Made by a program: the position numbers and the translations under genes. This document shows positions 19,887-29,597 of a stretch of DNA of 64,000 nt, piece by piece (position 1 is the first letter of the stretch; each line of letters opens with the position of its first letter). Origin of the DNA: Bolinopsis microptera. Lineage: Eukaryota; Ctenophora; Tentaculata; Lobata; Bolinopsidae. The stretch is taken from positions 7,830,858 to 7,894,857 of the forward strand of contig NC_087075.1 in assembly GCF_026151205.1 (NCBI RefSeq). Direction: 5' to 3'. Under the pieces are notes generated by a model, which did not search any database, was not told the origin of the DNA, and was given only the letters and a program-made list of their open reading frames with translations.

Positions 19887-20738
19887 TCACTTTAATGTCG
19901 CAGAGAGTACAGCACAGTAAGGTTTATCTCCGGTGTGTATCAGTTCGTGACGAGCAAGATTGCTCGATTGATTTGATTTATAATCACAAAAACTGCACGA
20001 ATAAGGTTTCTCTCCTGTGTGTGTCCGTTTGTGAGAAGCAAGATTGCTCGAGTGATGTGATTTAAAATCACACAAACTGCAAGAATAATATTTCTCTGCT
20101 GTGTGTGTCCGTTTGTGAGAAGCAAGATTGTCCGAGTGATTTGATTTATAATCACACAAACTGCAAGAATAAGGTTTCTCCCCGGTGTGTGTCCGTTTGT
20201 GACGAGCAAGATTGCCCGAGTGATTTGATTTATAATCACACAGACTGCAAGAATAAGGTTTTTCTCCGGTGTGTGTTCGTTTCTGTTTTTTCAACTTCTG
20301 TTTATTCCCAGACGGAGTGGTTTCTCCAATAGATAGAGTTTCAGCCTGAATACCAAAATCAGACTCGGTAGGTATAGGAACAGAAGAAGAATTTCTTTTC
20401 GCAGGTCTTACATTCGATGATTTTAGAGCAAGATTACAGTTATCACACTGAAGTTCTTTATAGTCCAAAGGTTCAGCTTTAGCCAGGACGTCACGGAAAA
20501 TCCTGACATCCTCCATCTTTGCAACTTCACCTACTTGGTTGAGGTGTTCTGAACCAGCTTCAACCTGATCACATAGCACGGCTTCATCTTTCATAAGTTT
20601 GTTATTTTCGTCGTTTTCCTCACATTTACAAGTGCATGATGATGATGACCAGGTTGAAGTAGGGTTAACTTGTTGAGCGTCTTTCATCTCCTCTTTGATA
20701 TCTACCCCCTCAAACATTTCTGTTTTTTCAAGTGACAT
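19887..20738 (-). CDS. C2H2 zinc-finger protein, copy A
   Basis: 283 residues. The N-terminal part is acidic, with VDIKEEM (fits the SUMO consensus) and a CTCKC motif, then a Ser/Thr-rich region. Four C2H2 fingers of the type [13 protein letters not shown]...H...H follow with TGEKPY linkers, plus a fifth that breaks after KPYC. Likely a nuclear DNA-binding regulator. The next finger (CTLCDIK...SLKRHMLIH) and a Cys-rich tail are encoded directly downstream but out of frame by a 2-base TG duplication, which copy B shares. An acceptor TTTCTATCAG lies two bases before the ATG, so a 5' UTR exon is probable. Confidence 0.85.
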   Translation of the reverse strand: MSLEKTEMFEGVDIKEEMKDAQQVNPTSTWSSSSCTCKCEENDENNKLMKDEAVLCDQVEAGSEHLNQVGEVAKMEDVRIFRDVLAKAEPLDYKELQCDNCNLALKSSNVRPAKRNSSSVPIPTESDFGIQAETLSIGETTPSGNKQKLKKQKRTHTGEKPYSCSLCDYKSNHSGNLARHKRTHTGEKPYSCSLCDYKSNHSDNLASHKRTHTAEKYYSCSLCDFKSHHSSNLASHKRTHTGEKPYSCSFCDYKSNQSSNLARHELIHTGDKPYCAVLSATLK

Positions 20739-21112
20739 TCCTGATAGAAATTTTTGTATTAATTTATTTAATGTTCTTTACGTCTTTAGCGAGTAAAATT
20801 AAAAATAACAGGATTATGTATTATAATTTGTAACTACTCAATCATCAAATTATTAAATAAAATATATAATCGAGCCACAAATTGTATTTAGCAATTAACC
20901 AAAATTAATAGAGTACACTCTAAAGTTTGCAGTATCGTTCAAATATTTTGTTGGATAACTGACAAGATTTTGAAAGTTATCAAAATTCTGTCCCGAGTAA
21001 ATCTATCGAACATGCTATAATATAATATAATGTTTTAATGTATTAACTAGCGAAGTTCTCCTTCCTGAATCTCTTGGATTAAACTACAGTTCAGATGAGG
21101 TGGTATTGCCTA
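20739..21112 (-). repeat. Second copy of the zinc-finger spacer
   Basis: Matches 19384-19770 closely and marks the tandem duplication unit between copies A and B. Confidence 0.8.
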
Positions 21113-21224
21113 GATCTTATGTGGTTCAACAAATCGTCCTTGGATTTAGGATTACAGTCACAGTACTCGCAGCCATACAGCCCACTATGAATCAACATAT
21201 GCCTTTTCAAAGATCCAGCCGTCT

Positions 21225-22352
21225 TCACTTTAATGTCGCAGAGAGTACAGCACAGAAAGGTTTATCTCTGGTGTGTGTCCGTTTGTGAGTAGTAAGATTG
21301 CTCGAGTGATTTGATTTATAATCACACAAACTGCAAGAATAAGGTTTCTCCCCGGTGTGTGTCCGTTCGTGATTAGCAAGAAAACTCGATCGATTCGATT
21401 TATAATCACAAAAACTGCAAGAATAAGGTTTCTCCCCGGTGTGTGTCCGTTTGTGACGAGCAAGATCGCTCGATCGATTCGATTTATAATCACAAAAACT
21501 GCAAGAATAAAGTTTATCTCCGGTATGTATCAGTTCGTGACGAACAATATCGCTCGATTTATTTGAATTATAATCACACAAACTGCAAGAATAAGGTTTC
21601 TCCCCGGTGTGTGTCCGTTTGTGACGAACAATATCACTCGATTGATTTGATTTATAATCACACAAACTGCAAGAATAAGGTTTCTCTCCGGTGTGTGTCC
21701 GTTCGTGACGAGCAAGATTGCTCGATTGATTTGATTTATAATCACACAGACTGCAAGAATAAGGTTTCTCCCCGGTGTGTGTCCATTTGTGACAAGCAAG
21801 ACCACTCGATCGATTCGATTTATAATCACACAGACTGCAAGAATAAGGCTTTTCTGTTCGTTTCTGTTTTTTCAACCTATGTTTAGTCCCAGACGGAGTG
21901 GTTTCTCCAATAGATAGAGTTTCAGCCTGAATACCACAATCAGACTCGGTAGGTATAGGAACAGAAGAAGAATTTCTTTTCGCAGGTCTTACATTCGATG
22001 ATTTTAGAGCAAGATTACAGTTATCACACTGAAGTTCTTTATAGTCCAAAGGTTCAGCTTTAGCCAGGACGTCACGGAAAATTCTGACATCCTCCATCTT
22101 TGCAACTTCACCTACTTGTTTGAGGTGTTCTGAACCAGCTTCAACCTGATCACATAGCACGGCTTCATCTTTCATAAGTTTGTTATTTTCGTCGTTTTCC
22201 TCACATTTCAGGTTGTTATTTTCGTCGTCTTCCTCACATTTACAAGTACATACTGATGATAACCAGGTTGAAGTAGGGTTAACTGGTTGGTCGTCTGTCA
22301 TCTCTTCTTTGATATCAACCCCATCAAACTTTTCTGTTTTTTCAAGTGACAT
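21225..22352 (-). CDS. C2H2 zinc-finger protein, copy B
   Basis: 375 residues, paralog of copy A with an almost identical N-terminal region, except for an extra CEENDENNK-type segment. It has seven complete C2H2 fingers (CSLCDYKS / CSFCDYKS with [16 protein letters not shown] and similar) joined by HTGEKPY linkers, and a broken eighth that ends CAVLSATLK. Out of frame downstream, the intact-looking finger continues and ends LLNHIRSRQYHLI. Finger number differs from copy A (seven against four), as expected from unequal exchange between finger repeats. Probably a nuclear DNA-binding protein; target unknown. Confidence 0.87.
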   Translation of the reverse strand: MSLEKTEKFDGVDIKEEMTDDQPVNPTSTWLSSVCTCKCEEDDENNNLKCEENDENNKLMKDEAVLCDQVEAGSEHLKQVGEVAKMEDVRIFRDVLAKAEPLDYKELQCDNCNLALKSSNVRPAKRNSSSVPIPTESDCGIQAETLSIGETTPSGTKHRLKKQKRTEKPYSCSLCDYKSNRSSGLACHKWTHTGEKPYSCSLCDYKSNQSSNLARHERTHTGEKPYSCSLCDYKSNQSSDIVRHKRTHTGEKPYSCSLCDYNSNKSSDIVRHELIHTGDKLYSCSFCDYKSNRSSDLARHKRTHTGEKPYSCSFCDYKSNRSSFLANHERTHTGEKPYSCSLCDYKSNHSSNLTTHKRTHTRDKPFCAVLSATLK

Positions 22353-22498
22353 TCCTGATAGAAATTTATTAATGTTCTTTACGTATTTAGCAATCAGAAA
22401 TAAAAATAACAGGATTATGTATTATAATTTGTAACTACTCAATCATCAAATTATTAAATAAAATAAATAATCAAGCCACAAATTTTATTTAGCAATTA

Positions 22499-22746
22499 GG
22501 GGTCGTTCACATATCACTTAATCAGTCGAGGGGGGTTTCCAAATGATTACGGTTGATTACGGAGGGGGTTTGGTTGTTGGTCACGAAATCAAATTTTCCT
22601 TTTTACCCTCTAGAAAAATAACAATTTTGACAATATTACGAAACATTGCTGTCAGGAGGGGGGGGATTGGGTCTTGATTACGGTTGATTACGGAGGGGGG
22701 AGGAAGAATTGCTAAAATATTGATTACGTAATATGTGGACGACCCC
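22499..22746. mobile_element. MITE M1 (GGGGTCGTTCACATAT ends)
   Basis: The terminal inverted repeats start GGGGTCGTTCACATAT and end ATATGTGGACGACCCC, flanked by TA on both sides. The interior has repeated GATTACGG and long G runs. A second family member lies at 37891-38062. Confidence 0.75.
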
Positions 22747-22749
22747 TAA

Positions 22750-23829
22750 TAGGAGTTCTGATAAACCGTTATAGCAAGGTTGCTCTGAACGATCTCTCAT
22801 TACAGATAAAGTATTTGAAAACTACACTGAACACATAAAAGAACATCCTGTGCTATAATTGACATACATTTTAAGCGAACATAGACTCCAGGCCATGCTG
22901 CATTGCGATTAGACCTTTACCTTTGCTTTAGACATTGATAATAATAGATAATTGTGCGCCATGCGTTTATATTTGCCGCGCGGCGCCAAGCACCTAGTTT
23001 TGAAGACATTTGGAGTTAGCGCCAACGGTTTCAACTGTGCAGATTGTGACCAGCCCAAATCCTTCATGAATCTAGCGGACCTCGTGGTCGTGTAGAAAAG
23101 TTAGGTTCTTTGTTTTTATTCTCATTTGTGATTTGAGCACAAGCACTATCAAACTTAAGATACTAGATGCTAAGAAATATTGTCATGTTTTTGAGTACTG
23201 ATACATAATATTAACATTTTGCAGAACAAGCTAATGAACATTTCTTGGACTTAATTGTTCATTTCACCAGCACAGGTGTCGGAGAACTCTCTTTTTACAG
23301 AACCTGATTATGAATAGTTGTACTCCCAAGTCCTAACATAGTTTCTAGCAGATCGAATAACCTTTTCATCAGAAACATAATAAAATTAAACATTTTCATC
23401 AGACATAATAAAACATAACATCAAACATGATAATAATAGAAGTAAGATTAGATTCAGTCTCTTAGGAAGATATTTATGTACAGTTTGTTGAACTCCGCTA
23501 TCATTCAATCAAACGTCACTGATCTATTTGAAAATCAGATCGGTCCTAATGGTCGGTCTCCACGCAACGTTTCTTTCTCAGGTTCCTGAATATTCTGGTA
23601 TCAATTATAGAAAGCAATCTATAGAAAGTAATCTAATTATAGCAAGTAATTTATTACTGAAGAATAGAAAAGACATACCAACCCACAGATCTCTCAATCC
23701 CAGAAAAATGTAAATTTTTGACGGACTAGTAAATTTCCCGTAATTTGCATCATTTTATACAAGTATATGTATTTAATATGTATTTATAATTTAGATTAGA
23801 TTGTATTACAGAAGCTGCTAAATTGTGGG
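22750..23829 (-). other. Intergenic stretch
   Basis: AT-rich; no gene seen. The left side flanks MITE M1 and the right side is the 3' flank of the nine-exon gene. Confidence 0.5.
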
Positions 23830-26800
23830 CTAAACGCAACTATCACGGACATATAGACATGTCCGGCCGATAGAATTAAAAGTTTTACAGTACTCAATCG
23901 TTTCTGTTTCATGTAGAACATACCAATTCTTAGAATTAGACGAGAAGGAGTTTGAAAGGAGTATAGTCTTTCCTCGTTCTCCCGGCAGCTTCATTCCCTT
24001 TTCTTGCTCTGAAAAATGATTGAGTCAAATCACTCAACTATATTATGCTGTGTATTCTTAAAGTTAATAACTACAGTCCATTAATTCCATGGAAGTAAGA
24101 TGAGAAATCACCTCATTTTGATGTAACAGAAATCGATATGAGTGTGAGAATCAAGGCTGTACGACTTTAAGGCGGCGCCCTACGAAACAGGACTCTTGAG
24201 CGTGGAAATGAAAAAAAAATAAGGCAGCTTTAAAAATGGAGAGTTGTTTTCGATCAATCTTGTTTAACAACTGCATATTGCATGAGCCCAATTAATCAGT
24301 TCATTAGTGGACATAGCTGTGTTATAATAATATCACCGCTCAAGAGGCAGAGCCACCCTGAGAGTTAGAGTCTCACATCATATAGCACCGACCGCTAATC
24401 GAATATCTTTGACGTTTAATAATTATTCACCTGGTGAAATAGATCCTGTCGCTGCATTGTTAATGTTATCATTTTCTTCATAACCAATTTCCTCGTTGTC
24501 TCCATTTTCGGACCCAGCACTATCATAATCGCATCCGCGGGAGGTTTGGGTACCTGCCTCCTTCGTTATTTTTTCCTCCATTCTCTGCTTATTGTCCAGT
24601 ACTAAAACATTGACATTAAAAATTGTTTGATAATTATAACCAGATCATGAGAAACATCGGAATATGGTCAAAAAACCGTCAGAACTAATGTAAAATTGAC
24701 TCACAAGACGCTCTCAGCTTCTCTTGTAGCTCCTTTATGGTGTTCTCAAGATCAGTAAACTTTCGCTTCCTGAGACGCAAACCTTGATTAGAGAATAGTG
24801 AGTGTCTCCTGGGGAAGCACATAAGGTGTTTCATAGTAATAGTTTACCGTTGCATTATACATATTTCCATTGCAGGAATAGAGTAAAAACTAAAAACTGA
24901 AACCTGTCAGCATCCATCGGGGACTTGGATTTTCTTTTTTCCTTTCTCCTGACATTGTTTATCCATTTTCTTAGCTGGTCCAGCAGTGCCTTTTCTATTT
25001 CCTCCTGGTTATTGTTACTATTATTATTATTAGATATTTAGAGATTTTTATGAGCAAATTATAACACGCCTCAAATCCGGTCTGATGCGAGACCCGGACA
25101 ATAACCAAGATGCAAAATGTAATATTATTCTAAGAATAGTTAGTATTACAGTGTATACTGTATGTTGAATGCAAGTCCACTCACTGGTAGTGGCTGACTC
25201 CACATAAAGATTTTGCTCGCTTCACAGTATAACCAGTCTCGGACATGGATATTATTGCGGTCAATATTGCTCACATCACCGTCCCATCTTTCTTTCAGAG
25301 CTGTGAACACTCCGTTCAACCTGAGATTATTGCGGTCAATATTGCTCACATTACCGCCCCATCTTTCTTTCAGAGCTGTGAACACTCCGTTCAACCTGAG
25401 ATTATTGCGGTCAATATTGCTCACATTACCGCCCCATCTTTCTTTCAGAGCTGTGAACACTCCGTTCAACCTGAGATTATTGCGGTCAATATTGCTCACA
25501 TTACCGCCCCATCTTTCTTTAAGAGCTGTGAACACTCCGTTCAACCTGAGATTATTGCGGTCAATATTGCTCACATTACCGCCCCATCTTTCTTTAAGAG
25601 CTGTGAACACTCCGTTCAACCTGAAATTATTGCGGTCAATATTGCTCACATCATCACCCCATGTTCCTTTCAGAGCTGTGAACACTCCGTTCAACCTGAA
25701 ATTATTGCGGTCAATATTGCTCACATTACCGCCCCATGTTCCTTTCAGAGCTGTGAACACTCCGTTCAACCTGAGATTATTGCGGTCAATATTGCTCACA
25801 TTACCGCCCCATCTTTCTTTAAGAGCTGTGAACACTCCGTTCAACCTGAGATTTCCTATATATAGGTTTATGTATATTATATTAACAAGATACTGATAGG
25901 AAATAAGGTAGATTTTTTTCTATTCACACCCTTTTGTAAAAAGGTAGATTTTTTATGTACTGTTATCTATTGTTAGTGCCTCAACAATGCTTAAACGTAA
26001 AGTTTCACTTTCATAGTTCTCACTCAAAGTGTATGACATTACCTCCACGTGAATCTTCTGTTTTTCAGATTCTCCTCGATCTCCATGCTGAACTTCTGAA
26101 AATATTAAAGCGATCATCTCAAAGACATTAACTATTCGCTTTCGTTTATCTTTTTATGGCTGGTTTGTAACTCATTGGTTAATGTGCACTGTACTTTTTT
26201 AGAACACAGGGAGTAACAGAGAATGGGATTCAAAGCCACGGCTTAAAAAATATCAATTGTACCTCAGGCTGCAAGATGTCAATGCCTGGACATAGCAAAG
26301 GGGCTGGTTTTCTCCGGTTGACACGACCAGCCTTTTTCTTTGTTTCACTTTCGTTTCTCTCGGTATCGAGGATGTCCTAAGGGTGATGATATCATGGTAT
26401 CAGTTTTTTAAACACGTTTCTTGTTAATTTATTAATTCCAAGCCATTCAGCCATTGTCAAAGCAGAACATATTTTTAGATGGAAAGTTGATATTATCTTT
26501 ATTAAATACCTCTCTCTCGGCTAAAATAATTGGTCTACAAATAATTTCGTACCCCATTGCTGATCCTGTGATTCGTTTCTTCTTCCGCGAGAAAATCCGT
26601 CCCTACTTCGACTTGTAAACCCTCCTCTAACTGAATTATAAGAATTAACAATTATTAATGATCGTGAAAACTGAAACTCGAATACATACGCATCATATCA
26701 CTTTCCGACCGTTTCTTACCTATATCTTATGGATTTTAATGTAGTAATGTCTAGATCTGTCACGATATAACTTGATTATTCGTGTTTGATGAAATTCCTA

Positions 26801-26868
26801 AGAATCATAATTACCGCAAGTATCAGTAGAGTATCCTCCATTTTATGCTTGACAAGTCTTCTGCCCAT
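23830..26868 (-). CDS. Nine-exon protein with eight 25-residue repeats and a bZIP-like basic/coiled-coil segment
   Basis: Exons: 26815-26868, 26553-26630, 26263-26376, 26043-26095, 25185-25845, 24904-25004, 24705-24808, 24431-24601 and 23830-24008. All introns are GT-AG, every junction phase agrees, and the total is 1515 nt (504 residues). The ATG has an in-frame TAA two codons upstream. Residues 101-300 are eight tandem 25-mers (LNGVFTALKERW...IDRNNLR). Residues ~321-353 are strongly basic. Residues ~361-388 (QGLRLRKRKFTDLENTIKEL) combine a basic stretch with a heptad-like coiled coil, resembling a bZIP. An acidic Asp/Glu/Asn segment (~405-440) follows. Likely nuclear; family not recognised. 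The acceptor of exon 5 is the weakest junction. Confidence 0.75.
25251..25850 (-). repeat. 75-bp minisatellite, eight units, coding
   Basis: Units begin (plus strand) with ATTATTGCGGTCAATATTGC at 25251, 25326, 25401, 25476, 25551, 25626, 25701 and 25776, exactly 75 bp apart with no indel. Being 25 codons long, the repeat keeps the reading frame of exon 5 of the nine-exon gene. Units differ at a handful of sites, both silent (CTG/CTT) and replacing (ER/GT, GN/DD, L/F). Confidence 0.93.
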
Positions 26869-27551
26869 TAGTTACAAGGCAATTTTATTGATTAGTAAGG
26901 ACAACTTTCTTTCCCAGAAAACATTCATCAGGCCAACTTAAGTAAAACATGTCAACATGATTAATCTATACATTGACCTCTTAATCAGTATAGTCAGAGT
27001 AATGGGAGACTACAGACTGAAATAACTGTAGTCACTACAGACTGTAGTCACTGTAGACACTACAGACTGTAGTAGTCACTGTAGTCACTACAGACTGTAG
27101 TAGTCACTGTAGTCACTACAGACTGTAGTCACTTTCGTCACTACAGACTATAGTCACTGTAGTCACTACAGACTGTAGTAGTCACTGTAGTCACTGTAGT
27201 CACTGTAGTCACTACAGCCCAAACTTATGTCTCCTTGCTTTATGAAACATTAAAGTAACAATTCATGTAGCTTAAAAGATCAGAATACTGATATTACGGT
27301 GGCTTTATATAAACAACAAAAGAACAAACGAGCTCCGACCAAGTTGTGGTCTGAAATTCCTAAATATTCCTTTCCCGTTATAGTAATTCAAGCGGGCAAC
27401 GAAATTCAAACAAAAGAAAGAATTTAAGAAAAAGGAGTGGCCTACATTTTTTATGCCTCGTGAAAAAGGTTTGGACTTTGGTGTTAATTTTCTGGGTTCA
27501 GTCAATGGCCTTTATTGGTTGGAACAGCACCCGAAGCGCTATAAAGCAAAT
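26869..27551 (-). other. Intergenic stretch with minisatellite
   Basis: Upstream flank of the nine-exon gene. It holds the CACTACAGACTGTAGT array listed next. A 66-codon frame at 27305-27505 has no recognisable feature and is not called a gene. Confidence 0.5.
27020..27217. repeat. GTAGTCACTACAGACT self-complementary array
   Basis: Irregular repeats of GTAGTCACTACAGACT. Because GTAGT and ACTAC alternate, the array can fold into many short hairpins. Confidence 0.85.
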
Positions 27552-27797
27552 TTAGAAATTTTTAGAATCTAAATCCTCACTGACCTTAATATCTTCATGA
27601 TGTGTTTCGATATGTTCAATGAAATAACTTTCATAAAGAAAATGAGCTTCACATTTTGGACATATAAAAACATGCGATTCTCCAGTAAGTTCATCTTCCT
27701 CAGTTTTTATTTCCATTTTGATTGGTGAATCAGGGCCCTCATTCTTTACTTCGGCTGATTCGTTTAGAGTATTTTTACTCTGCATTGGCATAGCCAT
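27552..27797 (-). CDS. C2H2 zinc-finger family 2, short first-exon-like copy
   Basis: 81 codons. The start MPMQSKN, the acidic MEIKTEEDE and the finger FICPKCEAHFLYES...HIETHH closely match the N-terminus of the gene at 34567. It ends 11 codons after this first finger, where the other copies continue. A donor-like AAG|GTCAGT follows HHEDIK, so it may be a spliced first coding exon whose partner I could not find, or a truncated duplicate. An acceptor ATATTTACAG precedes the ATG. Confidence 0.55.
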   Translation of the reverse strand: MAMPMQSKNTLNESAEVKNEGPDSPIKMEIKTEEDELTGESHVFICPKCEAHFLYESYFIEHIETHHEDIKVSEDLDSKNF

Positions 27798-28413
27798 ATA
27801 TCCTGTAAATATTGATGTAAAACTCTCACAATTTTAATGAAACTCATTGATGGAAGAAAAATCATCAATCTGCAATTTTGAATAGGACTGACTATATTAT
27901 TTAATATAATATATTATATGGTATATAATAGGTAATTTTCAACGTTTTTGTAAGTTGATTGTTATAAATTGATGGACTGTAGAATTATCAATAATTAATC
28001 ATCATGATAGCGACACCAACAAAGTTAAAATTGAAGAATGAAACAGGTTTTTAAAAACTTAAAATAAATGTGATAAACAAATTCCATAAAAAACTTCCAT
28101 TAATTTTTAGAAGAGATTTAATAAAATGAATTATCCACCGCATATTTTTTTCATACCGGAGACAGTAGTTGCAAACATAAATTCTGATTGGTGAATCACC
28201 AGTCATTACTAAATGTAAGCCAGTAATAACATCTAGTTTGTTAACAGAGCATCATTCATATCCAAACATCTAATACTGGAATATTAGTTCTTCGGTTTCA
28301 ATCTTATCAAAACGGTCGTGTCAGTAATCTGTATTAAACAGAATACTGACTACACAGTACACAGTTATATTTCTGAGGGAGTGTCAGATTCGTTGAAATT
28401 TACATAATATTAT
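27798..28413 (-). other. Duplicated 3' flank of zinc-finger family 2 (empty-site version)
   Basis: From ~28000, alignable with 31440-34566 once two transposons are removed from the latter. It carries both unoccupied target sites: TATCCACC at 28132-28139 and the TA at 28405-28406. Confidence 0.75.
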
Positions 28414-29151
28414 TTAGGGTCCTGTTGCAGCGTGCATACTACGACGATGTCTGTCCAGACAATCTTTCCTATAGCACTTATATGGACAGTTGACACATTT
28501 ATACGGTTTTTCTCCAGTATGAATCATCAGATGACGTTTAAGATTATGTTTCTGAGTGAAAGACAACGAACATTCCTTGCACTTGTTTGGCTTCACTCCA
28601 GAATGAGTCCTCTCGTGTGAGACAAGATTATATTTCTGAGCAAAATTTAGGGAGCATGTTCTACACTTATATGGTTTATGTGTAGTGTGGGTCCTCTGAT
28701 GTCTATTAAGATTAGATTTCCCAGTAAATGATAAGGAGCATTGTTTGCATTTGAAAAGCTTTTCGCCATGCTGAATACACCGATGACGTATAAGATAAGC
28801 ATTTGAAGAACAAGCATACACACACTTTAAGCATTTGAAAGGTTTCTCCCGACTGTGGATCAGTAAATGTCGTAGAAGGTTTCCTTTCCGGAAAAATGTG
28901 AGGGAGCAAACATCACATTGAAATTGCTTTTCTTGCAGAACTGTCTTTAAATCGCTTCTATGTTTTGAAGACACATTCTCATGATGATCTTTGATATGTT
29001 CAAAGAATAAAACCTCACACAAAAAATGGGCTTCACATCTGGGACAAATCAAACCCACTGATTTCCCAGTATATTCCTCCTGTTCTGTTTTTGTTTCCAT
29101 ATTGATCGGATTTAAAACAGCAACGTAGAGCTGTTTACTTCGTAGAATCAT
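28414..29151 (-). CDS. C2H2 zinc-finger protein, family 2
   Basis: 245 residues. An N-terminal finger CPRCEAHFLCE...H...HH follows an acidic METKTEQEE segment, then come six further C2H2 fingers (CDVC, CLKC, CKQC, CRTC, CKEC, CVNC types) with HTGEKPYKC-like linkers, ending HRRSMHAATGP. The first ~16 residues (MILRSKQLYVAVLNP) differ from the paralogs; an acceptor TTTGCAG lies just upstream of the ATG. Likely a nuclear DNA-binding regulator. Paralog of the gene at 34567, with the BTB gene in between. Confidence 0.87.
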   Translation of the reverse strand: MILRSKQLYVAVLNPINMETKTEQEEYTGKSVGLICPRCEAHFLCEVLFFEHIKDHHENVSSKHRSDLKTVLQEKQFQCDVCSLTFFRKGNLLRHLLIHSREKPFKCLKCVYACSSNAYLIRHRCIQHGEKLFKCKQCSLSFTGKSNLNRHQRTHTTHKPYKCRTCSLNFAQKYNLVSHERTHSGVKPNKCKECSLSFTQKHNLKRHLMIHTGEKPYKCVNCPYKCYRKDCLDRHRRSMHAATGP

Positions 29152-29597
29152 GGCTAACCTGCAAACAATTTGTAAGCGTACAAATTCTTACTAACTTACA
29201 TTATACTGATAAAGTGAGTGTAGCAGCATCAGCAGGATATATTGAACTCACAATTAAATTCATTTATATATTAAGTTTAAGAGCGTTATTATCTTTTGTT
29301 GAGGGATAATTGACTATAATTTTATATATCAAAGGATATCAAACATAAGTTTTAAAAACTTAATGTTTTCTTAAATCAATCAAATCTATGAACAGCACCT
29401 TCTCTATGCAGTAAAACGAATCGAAAACACTTTAAAACGATTATCATTTATTTTAGACTAATCAAATGAAAACAGAAAATGGTACTGAGCTTAAAGTTAC
29501 ACAATGTTCAAGTGCCAATAAAAGTTGACTCCTTAAGTCCTAGTGCACAAGAAAAGTAAAAAAATCGATATTCAATAGCTAAACAGCAATAAAAGAC
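29152..29597 (-). other. Spacer between zinc-finger and BTB genes
   Basis: AT-rich, about 446 bp; no gene seen. It should hold the 3' UTR of the BTB gene and the 5' end of the zinc-finger gene. Confidence 0.5.

Noticed and set aside
25251-25850. Array taken for a CRISPR
   Set aside because: The units are contiguous 75-bp repeats with no unique spacers, in animal DNA.
25213-25896. Two plus-strand frames of ~200-227 codons over the 75-bp array
   Set aside because: Any frame without a stop in one unit stays open over all units. The minus-strand frame is preferred because it joins flanking exons in phase.
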